Assembly: GCA_905612265.1 (NCBI GenBank)
Contig: CAJQRI010000024.1
Location: 1-35,750, forward strand
Direction: 5' to 3'
Source: an uncultured Nitrospinota bacterium
Lineage (GTDB): Bacteria > Nitrospinota > Nitrospinia > Nitrospinales > VA-1
Length of the DNA: 35,750 bases
The position numbers were made by a program, and so were the translations under genes. The notes beneath the pieces are model-generated. The model worked only from the letters and a program-made list of their open reading frames with translations, searched no databases and was not told where the DNA came from. Numbering within the stretch: position 1 is the first letter of the stretch; every line of letters starts with the position of its first letter. This document shows, piece after piece, positions 1 through 7,182 of the stretch.

Positions 1-1
1 T

Positions 2-607
2 GATGTGGGATGCGGAACAGGTTTCCTGCTTTATTTTCTCAAAGAAGCGGGGTTTGGAAATGTGCTGGGAGTAGAGCCTCATATTGAAACTGATATGAAT
101 TACCCAAACGGCTTGACCATTAGAAAAGCCTGGGTGCATGAGGTGACTGAGGAACAGGACCTGTTCATGTTCCACCATTCTTTTGAACATTTACCGAACC
201 CAATAGAAACACTTGAGACCGTTTTTCGGCTATTGCCTTCAGGAGGGATGTGTATGATTAGGGTTCCTCTAGTCTCTTCAGAAGCCTGGGAGAAATATGG
301 GACAGATTGGGTGCAACTGGATGCTCCTAGGCATTTCTTTATATATTCCCTCGATAGTTTGAAAATACTCGCAGAAAGAACCAAATTTATAATAAAAGAA
401 ATTATTTATGATTCAGATGATTTTCAATTTTGGGGAAGCCAGCAGTACTTGAATAATATTCCTTTGATGGCAGAAAATTCGTATGGAAAAAATCCTGCGA
501 AATCTATTTTTTCTCAGGAAGAAATAAAAAATTTCAAGGTAATGGCTCGCGAGCTTAACTCCTCCTCGCGAGGGGATCAGGCTGCTGTCTTTTTGGTGAA
601 AAATTAA
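2..607 (+). CDS. Class I SAM-dependent methyltransferase, N-terminus cut by window edge
   Basis: The frame is open from the first bases, so the true start lies upstream. The visible part opens with DVGCGTG, the SAM-binding motif I of Rossmann-fold methyltransferases. It continues with an acidic residue ending strand 2 (GVEPH), then HHSFEHLPNP and a LPSGGMCMIRVPL segment, which match the motif IV and post-motif regions of the Methyltransf_11/23 type. About 200 residues are visible and there is no membrane segment. The next gene downstream is a NeuB-type sugar synthase about 55 bases away on the same strand. A role in modifying a surface glycan or its precursor is therefore plausible, but the substrate cannot be read from the sequence. 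The fold assignment is firm; the function is not. Confidence 0.8.
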   Translation, partial: DVGCGTGFLLYFLKEAGFGNVLGVEPHIETDMNYPNGLTIRKAWVHEVTEEQDLFMFHHSFEHLPNPIETLETVFRLLPSGGMCMIRVPLVSSEAWEKYGTDWVQLDAPRHFFIYSLDSLKILAERTKFIIKEIIYDSDDFQFWGSQQYLNNIPLMAENSYGKNPAKSIFSQEEIKNFKVMARELNSSSRGDQAAVFLVKN

Positions 608-662
608 CGAGACCGGCCTGTTTTACCGTTAAGCTGTTCAGGGTTTAACTTAAGAGATATTT

Positions 663-1712
663 GTGATTATTATGAGTCAAGACTTGGAATTCTGCGGAAA
701 AATTTTGGGTCCTGGACACTCCGCGTTTGTTGTGGCGGAAATTGGATTCAACCACAACGGCGATGTAGAGTTGGCAAAACGCATGATCGAATCGGCTGCG
801 GAAAACGGTGCTGATGCTGTAAAACTACAAACATTTTTAGCCGGGGAGATGATTTCAAGAACTTTACTGGCTGATGACCCTGACCATCCGGGAAATGAAA
901 TACCTTTCTATGAGTTTTTTCAACGTTACGAATTATCTCGTGAGGATTACAAAACTCTCATTGCTCATGCGCGGACTTTAAATATCCCGTTTTTTTCCAC
1001 GCCTTTTGATGATGCATCTTTGGACATGTTGGTTGAACTTGGAGTCCCAGCACTGAAAATCGCATCCCCAGATTTGACCTACACGCCATTTTTAGAAAGG
1101 GTGGCTGAAACCGGTTTGCCAGTGGTGCTTTCGACAGGTATGGGTGATGAAAAGGAAATCACTCAAGCTTTGGAGGCGCTCAGTAAAGCAAAATCTGTGA
1201 TTCTACTTCATTGTGTTTCGAATTATCCTTCCCAATATGAGGAGATGAATCTTGCGTGCATGGCTTCATTACGACAGCAATTTAAAATTCCGGTTGGGCT
1301 ATCTGATCATACTTTAGACAATTTGTCCGCTGTGGTTGCGGCATCGTTGGGTGCTGTGATGATCGAAAAACATTTTACCTTGGACCGTAAATTACCTGGA
1401 GTGGATCAGTCTATCTCAATGCAACCGGAAGATCTTTGCAAGTTGAAATCAGATATTCTGAATGTCACAAAAACTCTGGGTAAAGAGAAGAAGGAAATTC
1501 AGGAGTCAGAGATTCCGGTCAAGCTATCTGCAAGACGCAGTCTGGTAGCTCTCGTCAATATCCCTGCTGGAATACCATTGGAGCCGGACATGCTGGGTTG
1601 TAAGCGCCCAGGAACCGGTATTCCGCCTACAGATTTGGGCGGTGTGCTTGGGAAGTCCCTGAAAGTGCAAGTATCCGCCGAACAGGTTCTTACCTGGGAA
1701 ATGTTTTCCTAA
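663..1712 (+). CDS. neuB: NeuB-family nonulosonic (sialic/legionaminic/pseudaminic) acid synthase
   Basis: Proteins of this family condense phosphoenolpyruvate with an N-acetylated hexose to make a nine-carbon sialic-acid-like sugar for surface glycans or flagellin. The 349 residues match the usual length. A TIM barrel carries VAEIGFNHNGD near residue 25, KLQTF, LLHCVSNYPS, GLSDHT and IEKHFTLDR. A C-terminal SAF (antifreeze-like) domain follows from about residue 290 (SARRSLVALVNIPAG). The GTG at 663 has AAGAGA five bases upstream. An ATG nine bases further in (672) is an alternative start. Sequence alone does not separate NeuB, LegI and PseI, and no neighbouring cytidylyltransferase is visible to help. 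The methyltransferase just upstream lies on the same strand and may belong to the same glycan locus. Family assignment is secure; the exact sugar is not. Confidence 0.9.
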   Translation: MIIMSQDLEFCGKILGPGHSAFVVAEIGFNHNGDVELAKRMIESAAENGADAVKLQTFLAGEMISRTLLADDPDHPGNEIPFYEFFQRYELSREDYKTLIAHARTLNIPFFSTPFDDASLDMLVELGVPALKIASPDLTYTPFLERVAETGLPVVLSTGMGDEKEITQALEALSKAKSVILLHCVSNYPSQYEEMNLACMASLRQQFKIPVGLSDHTLDNLSAVVAASLGAVMIEKHFTLDRKLPGVDQSISMQPEDLCKLKSDILNVTKTLGKEKKEIQESEIPVKLSARRSLVALVNIPAGIPLEPDMLGCKRPGTGIPPTDLGGVLGKSLKVQVSAEQVLTWEMFS

Positions 1713-1735
1713 TAAATTTTTGTGCTGCCGTACTA

Positions 1736-2707
1736 TTATTTCTTTGTGGGTGCATTGCGCCACCGGCAGAGGCCTGCGGCGATACTACCTAATATGCAGT
1801 GGGTGAGGGCGGATATGGCGCCGGGAACGGTAGCTAGTCCATAGCTGGAAAAATTACTTCTTGCCAGTTCGGTCGCGAGACCGGAGTTTTGCATACCCAC
1901 TTCAATGGAAACGGTTTGAGCGTCCTTCTCGTTAAATCGGAGCAGGCGCGATAAAATATATCCCAATAAAAACCCCAACAGATGAAGCAAAACCACTGCG
2001 CATATTAATGCAGAGCCAATTTCTAGAATGGCATCTTTTTTCGCCGCTAGAATGAAATCGATAATGAATACGATAGAAAGCACGGCAAGAAAAGGCGTAT
2101 AGGCTTCCACTTTCTTGACCTCGTGGTTGAAATAATGATTCAAGAAAACCCCGATCAAAACTGGCAGGATAACTACCTTTAGCGTTTTGAGAAAAAGTCC
2201 CATAGTATCTACATCGATCTTTAACCCTGTTAGCTCCAAAGAGATGGACTCGATCCACCATGTGGTCAAAAGGGGTGTGAGAAAGACAGCCAGAATGGTC
2301 GAGCAAGTGGTCAGGCTGACTGAAAGCGCGACATGAGTTTTGGCTATAAAGCAGACAACGTTCGAAGCCGTGCCACCGGGACAGCAGGCAACCAGAACGA
2401 GCCCAATGACAAAGTCGATAGGCAGTTTAAAGGCCAGAGCCAGTGCATAGCCCAGCCCCGGCATGAGGAGGTATTGCAGGCCGACGCCGAGCAAAATGGA
2501 TTTGGGTAATTTAATAACGCGGGAAAAATCTTCAATACTCAGGGTCAGCCCCATGCTCAGCATGATGAGGCCGAGAAAATAGGGGATCCAGCCGGGTTGA
2601 AACCATGTGGCTGTTTCTGGTTTCCACAGAGCTAGTCCAGCCCCAGTGAGCACCCATAAGGGGAACATATTGGCTAGAGTAATGAAAAATCGTTGGGCTG
2701 GATTCAC
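1736..2707 (-). CDS. BASS-family (bile acid:Na+ symporter-like) transporter
   Basis: This is a 323-residue inner-membrane protein, largely hydrophobic, with about nine or ten candidate helices. It carries the family signature CCPGGTASNVV near residue 110 and a second conserved segment GMQNSGLATELARS near residue 270. Members use sodium to import organic anions such as bile acids, pantoate or 2-oxoacids; the ACR3 arsenite carriers are distant relatives. The substrate here is unknown. Translation appears to begin at a GTG overlapping the stop of the upstream methyltransferase gene (GTGA, 2704-2707), which is strong evidence for translational coupling. The gene converges on neuB with only about 23 bases between the two stops. 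Confidence 0.88.
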   Translation of the reverse strand: MNPAQRFFITLANMFPLWVLTGAGLALWKPETATWFQPGWIPYFLGLIMLSMGLTLSIEDFSRVIKLPKSILLGVGLQYLLMPGLGYALALAFKLPIDFVIGLVLVACCPGGTASNVVCFIAKTHVALSVSLTTCSTILAVFLTPLLTTWWIESISLELTGLKIDVDTMGLFLKTLKVVILPVLIGVFLNHYFNHEVKKVEAYTPFLAVLSIVFIIDFILAAKKDAILEIGSALICAVVLLHLLGFLLGYILSRLLRFNEKDAQTVSIEVGMQNSGLATELARSNFSSYGLATVPGAISALTHCILGSIAAGLCRWRNAPTKK

Positions 2708-3342
2708 TCAGGTTTTTGCGCGATGATGCTGGAATAGGCTTCTTTTCCATCATCGTAATCCTGATAACGGATGACTCGCAGGCCTTTGAAGATATCTAGC
2801 ATTTCGTTGGTGTCGAGAGCCCATTTACGACTGAACTGGACGTATTTCAGGTAGTCTACATTATAAGTCTCAACAACGATCATTCCTCCGGGCTTCAGGG
2901 CAGACTGGAACTGCTTAAAAAGATCCTTTTGCATATAGTAAGTGCAAAGGATCACGTCATAGCTGCTTGGCTCTAATGTAAAACTTTCGAGATCGACCAC
3001 TTTAGTTTTGATGGTGACTTTGTTTTTTTTCGCCAGATTATGGGCTTTTTCCAGACCTTTTTCGGAAATATCAAGACCAAGGACCTCAAATCCTTGAGTG
3101 GCGAGATAAACCCCGTTCCTTCCTTCCCCCATAGCGATGTCCAGAACTTTACCTTTACGCAGTAGGTGAACATTGTCGACCAGGAAAGGAATGGGTTTTT
3201 CTCCAAATAGGTAGACCTCTGGCTCATACTTACTGTTCCATCGGTCTTTATCTTTGGGTTTGGCAAGTAAGGAGCTAACAGAACATGTAAAGAAAAATAC
3301 GGTTAAAACTGCAAGGTATTTTGATTGTTGAGAAATTTTCAT
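2704..3342 (-). CDS. TehB-like class I methyltransferase with an apparent signal peptide
   Basis: From the ATG at 3342 the protein has 212 residues. The first 27 read as a Sec signal: basic start (MKISQQSKY), hydrophobic core (LAVLTVFFFTCSVSSLL) and a possible cleavage site after LLA. A TehB/Methyltransf_25-like domain follows: VLDIAMGEGRNGVYLA (motif I), VLGLDIS, VVDLES, YDVILCTYYM and LKPGGMIVVETY. A TTG nine codons upstream (3369) keeps the frame but is a less likely start. A SAM-dependent enzyme in the periplasm would be odd because SAM is cytoplasmic; the leader might instead be a membrane anchor facing inward. The stop overlaps the start of the BASS transporter, so the two are probably made together. 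Relatives methylate thiols or metalloids such as tellurite, but no substrate is shown here. Confidence 0.82.
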   Translation of the reverse strand: MKISQQSKYLAVLTVFFFTCSVSSLLAKPKDKDRWNSKYEPEVYLFGEKPIPFLVDNVHLLRKGKVLDIAMGEGRNGVYLATQGFEVLGLDISEKGLEKAHNLAKKNKVTIKTKVVDLESFTLEPSSYDVILCTYYMQKDLFKQFQSALKPGGMIVVETYNVDYLKYVQFSRKWALDTNEMLDIFKGLRVIRYQDYDDGKEAYSSIIAQKPE

Positions 3343-3484
3343 GGTGAGGGCCTTGAGTGAGTTATTCAACCAGTCTAACGGAACCCGAAAATCTGTTCAA
3401 GGGGATTTCCCGTTTACTTGAGTTTTGCAAGCAGGTAGAATTGGTACATTCTATAAATTAATTCTCCACGAATGGAGTCGATAT

Positions 3485-4003
3485 ATGTCACCACACAATA
3501 AACTAAAAATCGCAATTATATTTATGTCCCTGTTCTTTTCTGCAAATGCTTGGACAGAAGAGTTGAAGAAACCGATTGCCCAATCTGCCGATAAACGTTT
3601 TGTCAATTATAGCGACGGCACCACCCTCGATAATAAAACCGGTTTACTCTGGATGACTCAAGATTACTGGCAACGAGAAGCGAAGTGGGTCAATTGGTAC
3701 ACAGCCAATGAGTATGCTCAGCGCATGAACAATAAAGATTTCGCCGGTCATCGTGATTGGCGACTACCCACTCCTGAAGAAGCGATAACCTTGTATGACC
3801 GCAGAAAACGCAATGTAGACAAAGACGACGATAAAATTTTTATCGATAGTATGTTTCCCAAAGGCGCAGGCTGGGGAACCTGGACTAGCGCGGAAAAAAG
3901 TAATAAAGCCGTGGCCGTTTCTTATAAAGATGAAGGGGGCCAAGCTTATCAGGATAAAATATCCGGCGTAGATGCTTTTCTACGATTAGTTCGCAATAAC
4001 TAA
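3485..4003 (+). CDS. Secreted DUF1566 (Lcl C-terminal-like) domain protein
   Basis: The ATG at 3485 has GGAG seven bases upstream and yields 172 residues. A signal peptide (KLKIAIIFMSLFFSANA) occupies roughly the first 25 residues, so the product is exported. The rest is one DUF1566 domain, recognisable by DGTTLDNKTGLLWM, the W..A..YA pattern, GHRDWRLPTPEEA, a WTSAE segment and the terminal FLRLVRN. The fold is related to sulfatase-modifying/C-type-lectin-like modules and is common in secreted proteins of deltaproteobacteria. No enzymatic role is established for it. It stands alone: the upstream genes run the other way, and the next gene is over 300 bases downstream. Confidence 0.8.
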   Translation: MSPHNKLKIAIIFMSLFFSANAWTEELKKPIAQSADKRFVNYSDGTTLDNKTGLLWMTQDYWQREAKWVNWYTANEYAQRMNNKDFAGHRDWRLPTPEEAITLYDRRKRNVDKDDDKIFIDSMFPKGAGWGTWTSAEKSNKAVAVSYKDEGGQAYQDKISGVDAFLRLVRNN

Positions 4004-4319
4004 AAAGCCTATACTTTAAACCCCTGATTATTATATTGAGCAACCCTTCTGAAGGTATGTATGGCATGCGATTCCTCAAAGCCGGTGACCTAGGTCAACT
4101 TGTGAATGCGATCCGTAAAGGTGCCAGCAGTGGAAAATTTTCCAACTCAGAAATGACAGCAAGGGAACCGCCATGGCTTCATTAATCTCTTATGGTGGTG
4201 ACTGAAGAATAAGCTTGGTACTTGATTTTATATGTTCGCTCATTTGTGAAATAAAAAAAACCATATCATTCGCAGGGGTGGCATACGGGGCTGTTTTTTG
4301 ATAATAATGGATCTATATT
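4004..4319 (+). other. Intergenic region before the cytochrome cluster, with a short open frame
   Basis: No recognisable gene lies here. A 42-codon frame starting at 4057 (MYGMRFLKAGDLGQLVNA...) and ending in TAA near 4185 has normal-looking amino-acid composition and stays open upstream of its ATG. It could be the remnant of a larger gene, but I recognise no family and see no good ribosome binding site. The last 60 bases before 4320 are AT-rich (GATAATAATGG) and probably carry the promoter and leader of the cytochrome genes, although no clear -35 hexamer is visible. There is no strong hairpin. Confidence 0.4.
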
Positions 4320-4742
4320 ATGCCGAAGATTCTTTTAACTTTAATAGCGGCTCTTCTGCTTGTAAGTTTGGCCGAAGCATTTCATCTGGACCTTTATGAG
4401 GCAAGGGTTCCTCCTGAACTTTTAGAGAAACTTCAGGATATGGATAACCCATACCTGCCTACGCCTGAGAGGGTTGATGCCGGGCAACTAATTTATTTTG
4501 GCAAGGGTCAGTGTGTTACCTGCCACAATATAGATGGTAAAGGGATGGAGCGGACTGGTCATGCGCCGAGAGATTTTACAGATGCGAAATGGCAGGAAAC
4601 CCGGACCGATGGCGAACTCATGTGGGTATTGCGTAATGGAAGTCCGGGAACGGAAATGCCGGTCCGGGTAGGCAAGGTCATCAATGAAGAAGAGGGTTGG
4701 AGTGTGATCCATTTTATCCGCACATTTGATCAAAGCCAATAG
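4320..4742 (+). CDS. Exported monoheme c-type cytochrome
   Basis: This 140-residue protein has a clear signal peptide (MPKILLTLIAALLLVSLAEA). It contains one heme-attachment motif, CVTCH, at residues 65-69. The probable distal axial ligand is Met113 in GSPGTEMP. It fits a small class I cytochrome c acting in the periplasm as an electron carrier. The segment DGELMWVLRNGSPGTEMP is nearly repeated in the next gene and in the decayed copy after it, so the three arose by duplication. The next cytochrome gene starts nine bases after the stop, which points to co-transcription. Redox partners are unknown. A weak GGA lies about eight bases before the ATG. Confidence 0.9.
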   Translation: MPKILLTLIAALLLVSLAEAFHLDLYEARVPPELLEKLQDMDNPYLPTPERVDAGQLIYFGKGQCVTCHNIDGKGMERTGHAPRDFTDAKWQETRTDGELMWVLRNGSPGTEMPVRVGKVINEEEGWSVIHFIRTFDQSQ

Positions 4743-4750
4743 AGGCCAAT

Positions 4751-5296
4751 ATGACTCAAGGTTTGAGGAGGAAGGGCAAGAGTATAGTAGGAGTGATTCT
4801 GGGGATATTTATACTTGGGATTGTATCTGAAGTTTTGGCAGGGCCGCCTATGGGGCATGGGCGTCGGCACAATTTGCGCCACCATCGTGGGCATCATGGC
4901 CAAGGATTTGCTGGGCAGGGAATTTGTCCACAGGTGCGAGCCACAGCTCAGGCTCCGAACGAAATCCGCAATCAGCCGAACCCCTTGGAGCCCAGCCGGG
5001 AAGTTCTTTATGGTGGCGAATCCTTATTTCAGGTGGATGTGCAACCCGTAGCCTGCAAAATTTGCCACGGCGTTAATGGCAATGGATTAGGCATCATGGC
5101 GCAAGGGTTGAATCCTTCACCGAGAAATTTTAACTGCAAGGAAACGATGCAAGAAGTTTCCGACGGTCAGTTGTTCTGGATCATCCGTAATGGTTCGCCG
5201 GGAACAGGTATGCCGGCTTTTAAAAATCTTGATGACAAGCAAATTTGGCAGATCGTTCATTATTTACGCCAATTCTCTGAACCTAAGGGGAAGTAA
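4751..5296 (+). CDS. Monoheme c-type cytochrome with a His/Gly-rich N-terminal segment
   Basis: This 181-residue protein starts with a basic n-region (TQGLRRKGK) and a hydrophobic helix, then AG, giving either a signal peptide or an N-terminal anchor. Residues 31-57 are rich in His, Gly and Arg (GHGRRHNLRHHRGHHG), which is unusual for a small cytochrome and might bind metal. The cytochrome domain follows, with CKICH at 102-106 and a likely Met154 ligand in GSPGTGMPAF. It matches the preceding gene over DGQLFWIIRNGSPGTGMP. AGAGG lies about five bases before the ATG. Likely periplasmic electron transfer; the role of the His-rich region is unknown. Confidence 0.88.
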   Translation: MTQGLRRKGKSIVGVILGIFILGIVSEVLAGPPMGHGRRHNLRHHRGHHGQGFAGQGICPQVRATAQAPNEIRNQPNPLEPSREVLYGGESLFQVDVQPVACKICHGVNGNGLGIMAQGLNPSPRNFNCKETMQEVSDGQLFWIIRNGSPGTGMPAFKNLDDKQIWQIVHYLRQFSEPKGK

Positions 5297-5300
5297 AAAG

Positions 5301-5745
5301 GTGGCGCAAATTTTTGTGCTGACCTTAACGGTATTTTTGGCATGGCAGGTGAAAGAGCTCGCTGTCGAAGATGCTTTGCCACGCATTCAAGGTTTGGGTG
5401 AGTCGGTGCAGTGGGTTTCTGGGATTTGTTCGCAAAACCCAAAATGCTCCAGGCCGGTATCTTAAAAAAAAACAATTCCACCGACTGAGAAAAACCCGGC
5501 CGAGGGCAAGTGGCCTTTTAATAAGGATGCCACGCCTAGCGCTTGCAGGCTCTGTCACGGAGCTAGGGGCAATGGTAATGGCAGTCTGGCGAGAAGATTA
5601 AACCCGCCCAATAAATTTTGCTTACGCTGAAGTGATGTGCGACTTGCCGGACTGTCAATTGTTCTGGGTTATTCATAACGGATATCAGGGTACAGCCATG
5701 CCGATCATAAGTTTACTTTGATACTTTAGGCAATCGGGCAGTTGA
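5301..5745 (+). pseudogene. Decayed third copy of the monoheme cytochrome c
   Basis: Reading from the GTG at 5301 gives a hydrophobic leader (AQIFVLTLTVFLAW) and a spacer, then an in-frame TAA at 5463. The same frame continues into NPAEGKWPFNKDATPSA and a good heme motif, CRLCHGARGNGNG, before ending at TGA 5628. Shifting one frame then recovers DCQLFWVIHNGYQGTAMP, which matches DGQLFWIIRNGSPGTGMP of the gene just upstream. After another TGA (5719) comes YFRQSGS, resembling the YLRQFSE end of that gene but with about ten residues missing in between. A stop, a frameshift and a deletion together indicate true decay, not a single sequencing error. The ancestor was a paralogue of the two monoheme cytochromes upstream. 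Confidence 0.82.
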
Positions 5746-5806
5746 TTTTATTCATAAAGCAGTTTTTTAGAACCTGATATTTATTAGCAGGGCCGGGAAA
5801 AATATT

Positions 5807-6808
5807 ATGAGGCGCTTACTAGTTGTATGTTTTGCAGTGTTACTAATTGTTTTTATGTCAGGGCCTTCAGTTCTTTGGGCGAGTGATGACGGATTCGCCG
5901 AAAAAATAATTAACAGTCAATGCAAAAACTGTCATAGGTTCGAAGGTAAACCGAAATCAAAGTTTGAACTGAAAGCGCCCGATTTGATGTGGGGTGGCGT
6001 TAAATTCCAACGAGACTGGTTGATCCGCCGACTGATAGGACAGGAAGGCAATCTCTACCCCAACAGTTATCGTTGGGACAAGTCTACTTTTTCCGGAAAG
6101 CACATGGTCTTGATGAAGGAAGAAGCTACGGCTATCGTTGGCTATATGGAAAAGACTTATCGTGATCCTCGTGTTGAGAAAAGCTTTGTTGACATGTCCA
6201 CTTTTACGGAGATGGAAGCCAGTCTGGGAGCAGAAATATTTAGGGAATATTCCTGCATGGGTTGCCATCAGATTAAGGATGATGATGGAAAAAAAATAGG
6301 TGGTCCAATCAGTGTTGATCTCTTTGATGCGGGCAACCGCTATACCTTGGATTGGTGGAGCCGGTTCGCAGAAAACCCTCAAGACTTTACTCCGCATAGT
6401 GGTGAATATCGGGCAGACATCAGCGCTCGTAAGGCGCGTCACATTATTGGTTATGTAATGACTCTGGGTGTGAAGGGTTTTAAATTCTACGAACCGTGGA
6501 GGTCAAAGATTTTTAAAAATTCCGATGTGAAACACGGTGCTAAAGTTTATAAAGAATACTGTGTGCAGTGTCATGGTGCTCAAGGCAAGGGTGATGGGCC
6601 TGGAGCCAAGGGGTTAGACCCAAAGCCGGCAGTTCATGCTGATCTGCAACTTTCAGATTATCCAGAGGATTATTTATATAACCTGATTTACTTTGGCGGG
6701 AAAAGTGTCGGTAAATCTCCCAATATGCCGGACTGGGGTTTGACTTTGCCTGAACAAAGTCTGGCCGATGTTATCGCTTACGTTCGTTCTACCTTCAAAG
6801 GTCAATAA
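5807..6808 (+). CDS. Exported triheme c-type cytochrome
   Basis: This 333-residue protein has a signal peptide (RRLLVVCFAVLLIVFMSGPSVLWA) and three heme-attachment motifs: CKNCH at 39-43, CMGCH at 150-154 and CVQCH at 252-256. The last domain is a typical class I cytochrome with GAQGKGDGPGAKGL after the heme and a likely Met ligand in SPNMPDWG. The first two domains are spaced about 110 residues apart, so the protein looks like three fused cytochrome modules. It probably relays electrons in the periplasm to a membrane complex or terminal oxidase, but no partner gene is present here. GGGAA lies about nine bases before the ATG. It follows the decayed copy by about 60 bases and is probably part of the same cluster. 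Confidence 0.9.
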   Translation: MRRLLVVCFAVLLIVFMSGPSVLWASDDGFAEKIINSQCKNCHRFEGKPKSKFELKAPDLMWGGVKFQRDWLIRRLIGQEGNLYPNSYRWDKSTFSGKHMVLMKEEATAIVGYMEKTYRDPRVEKSFVDMSTFTEMEASLGAEIFREYSCMGCHQIKDDDGKKIGGPISVDLFDAGNRYTLDWWSRFAENPQDFTPHSGEYRADISARKARHIIGYVMTLGVKGFKFYEPWRSKIFKNSDVKHGAKVYKEYCVQCHGAQGKGDGPGAKGLDPKPAVHADLQLSDYPEDYLYNLIYFGGKSVGKSPNMPDWGLTLPEQSLADVIAYVRSTFKGQ

Positions 6809-6851
6809 TCAAAGAAGGCATTGTGTCGCCATGGCACGACTCCTTCTTTGA
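6809..6851 (+). terminator. Long stem-loop after the triheme cytochrome gene (possible terminator)
   Basis: TCAAAGAAGG (6809-6818) and CCTTCTTTGA (6842-6851) are perfect 10-base inverted arms starting right at the stop codon of the cytochrome gene. The 23-base loop contains GCCATGGC. No T-run follows, so intrinsic termination is uncertain. The hairpin may instead protect the 3' end of the mRNA. Confidence 0.4.
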
Positions 6852-7182
6852 GGCTTCTGCGTCATTCCCTTGAATTAAATAAGGTTGAGGCTGTTTCCTA
6901 TAACGCGTCCTGTGGTTGAAGTTTGTGAATGAAAAAATGTTTATTTTTTAACTTTGGCAGATCCCATTTCCGGGAATTATACTAGCTCGATAAAGGCAAA
7001 GCCTGAAGAGACTCAACAAACATTTACGAACCTACAGATGAATCGAGTGCAAGCGAAGTATGGTAAGGGGGGGCGACGTCCTCGCTGACCTTTCCCGCAA
7101 GTCAGTTGGCGAGTATACTCGTTGGACTGAGCTAAACGCGTCTATTAAAGCCATTACCAGTCGGCCTCACTCCGAGTGAGGG
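6852..7182. other. Gap between convergent genes, with palindrome and hairpin but no gene
   Basis: I see no gene in this stretch. It contains a perfect 12-base palindrome, CGAGTATACTCG, at 7110-7121, flanked by CAGT and ACTG. A compact hairpin, CCTCACT-CCG-AGTGAGG, lies at 7165-7181, directly beyond the stop of the leftward ettA gene. That hairpin could end ettA transcription, but no T-run follows it on that strand. A short open stretch around 7030-7080 looks like coding debris without a recognisable family. Confidence 0.45.

Noticed and set aside
4281-4300. Possible sigma54 promoter (TGGCATACGGGGCTG) before the cytochrome genes
   Set aside because: The GG and GC elements are 10 bases apart, not the required 12, and the TTGCW element is absent.
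6980-7010. GCAAAGCCT resembling part of a c-di-GMP riboswitch
   Set aside because: The conserved upstream GCAAAC and paired stems are missing, and the region lies between two gene ends, not in a leader.
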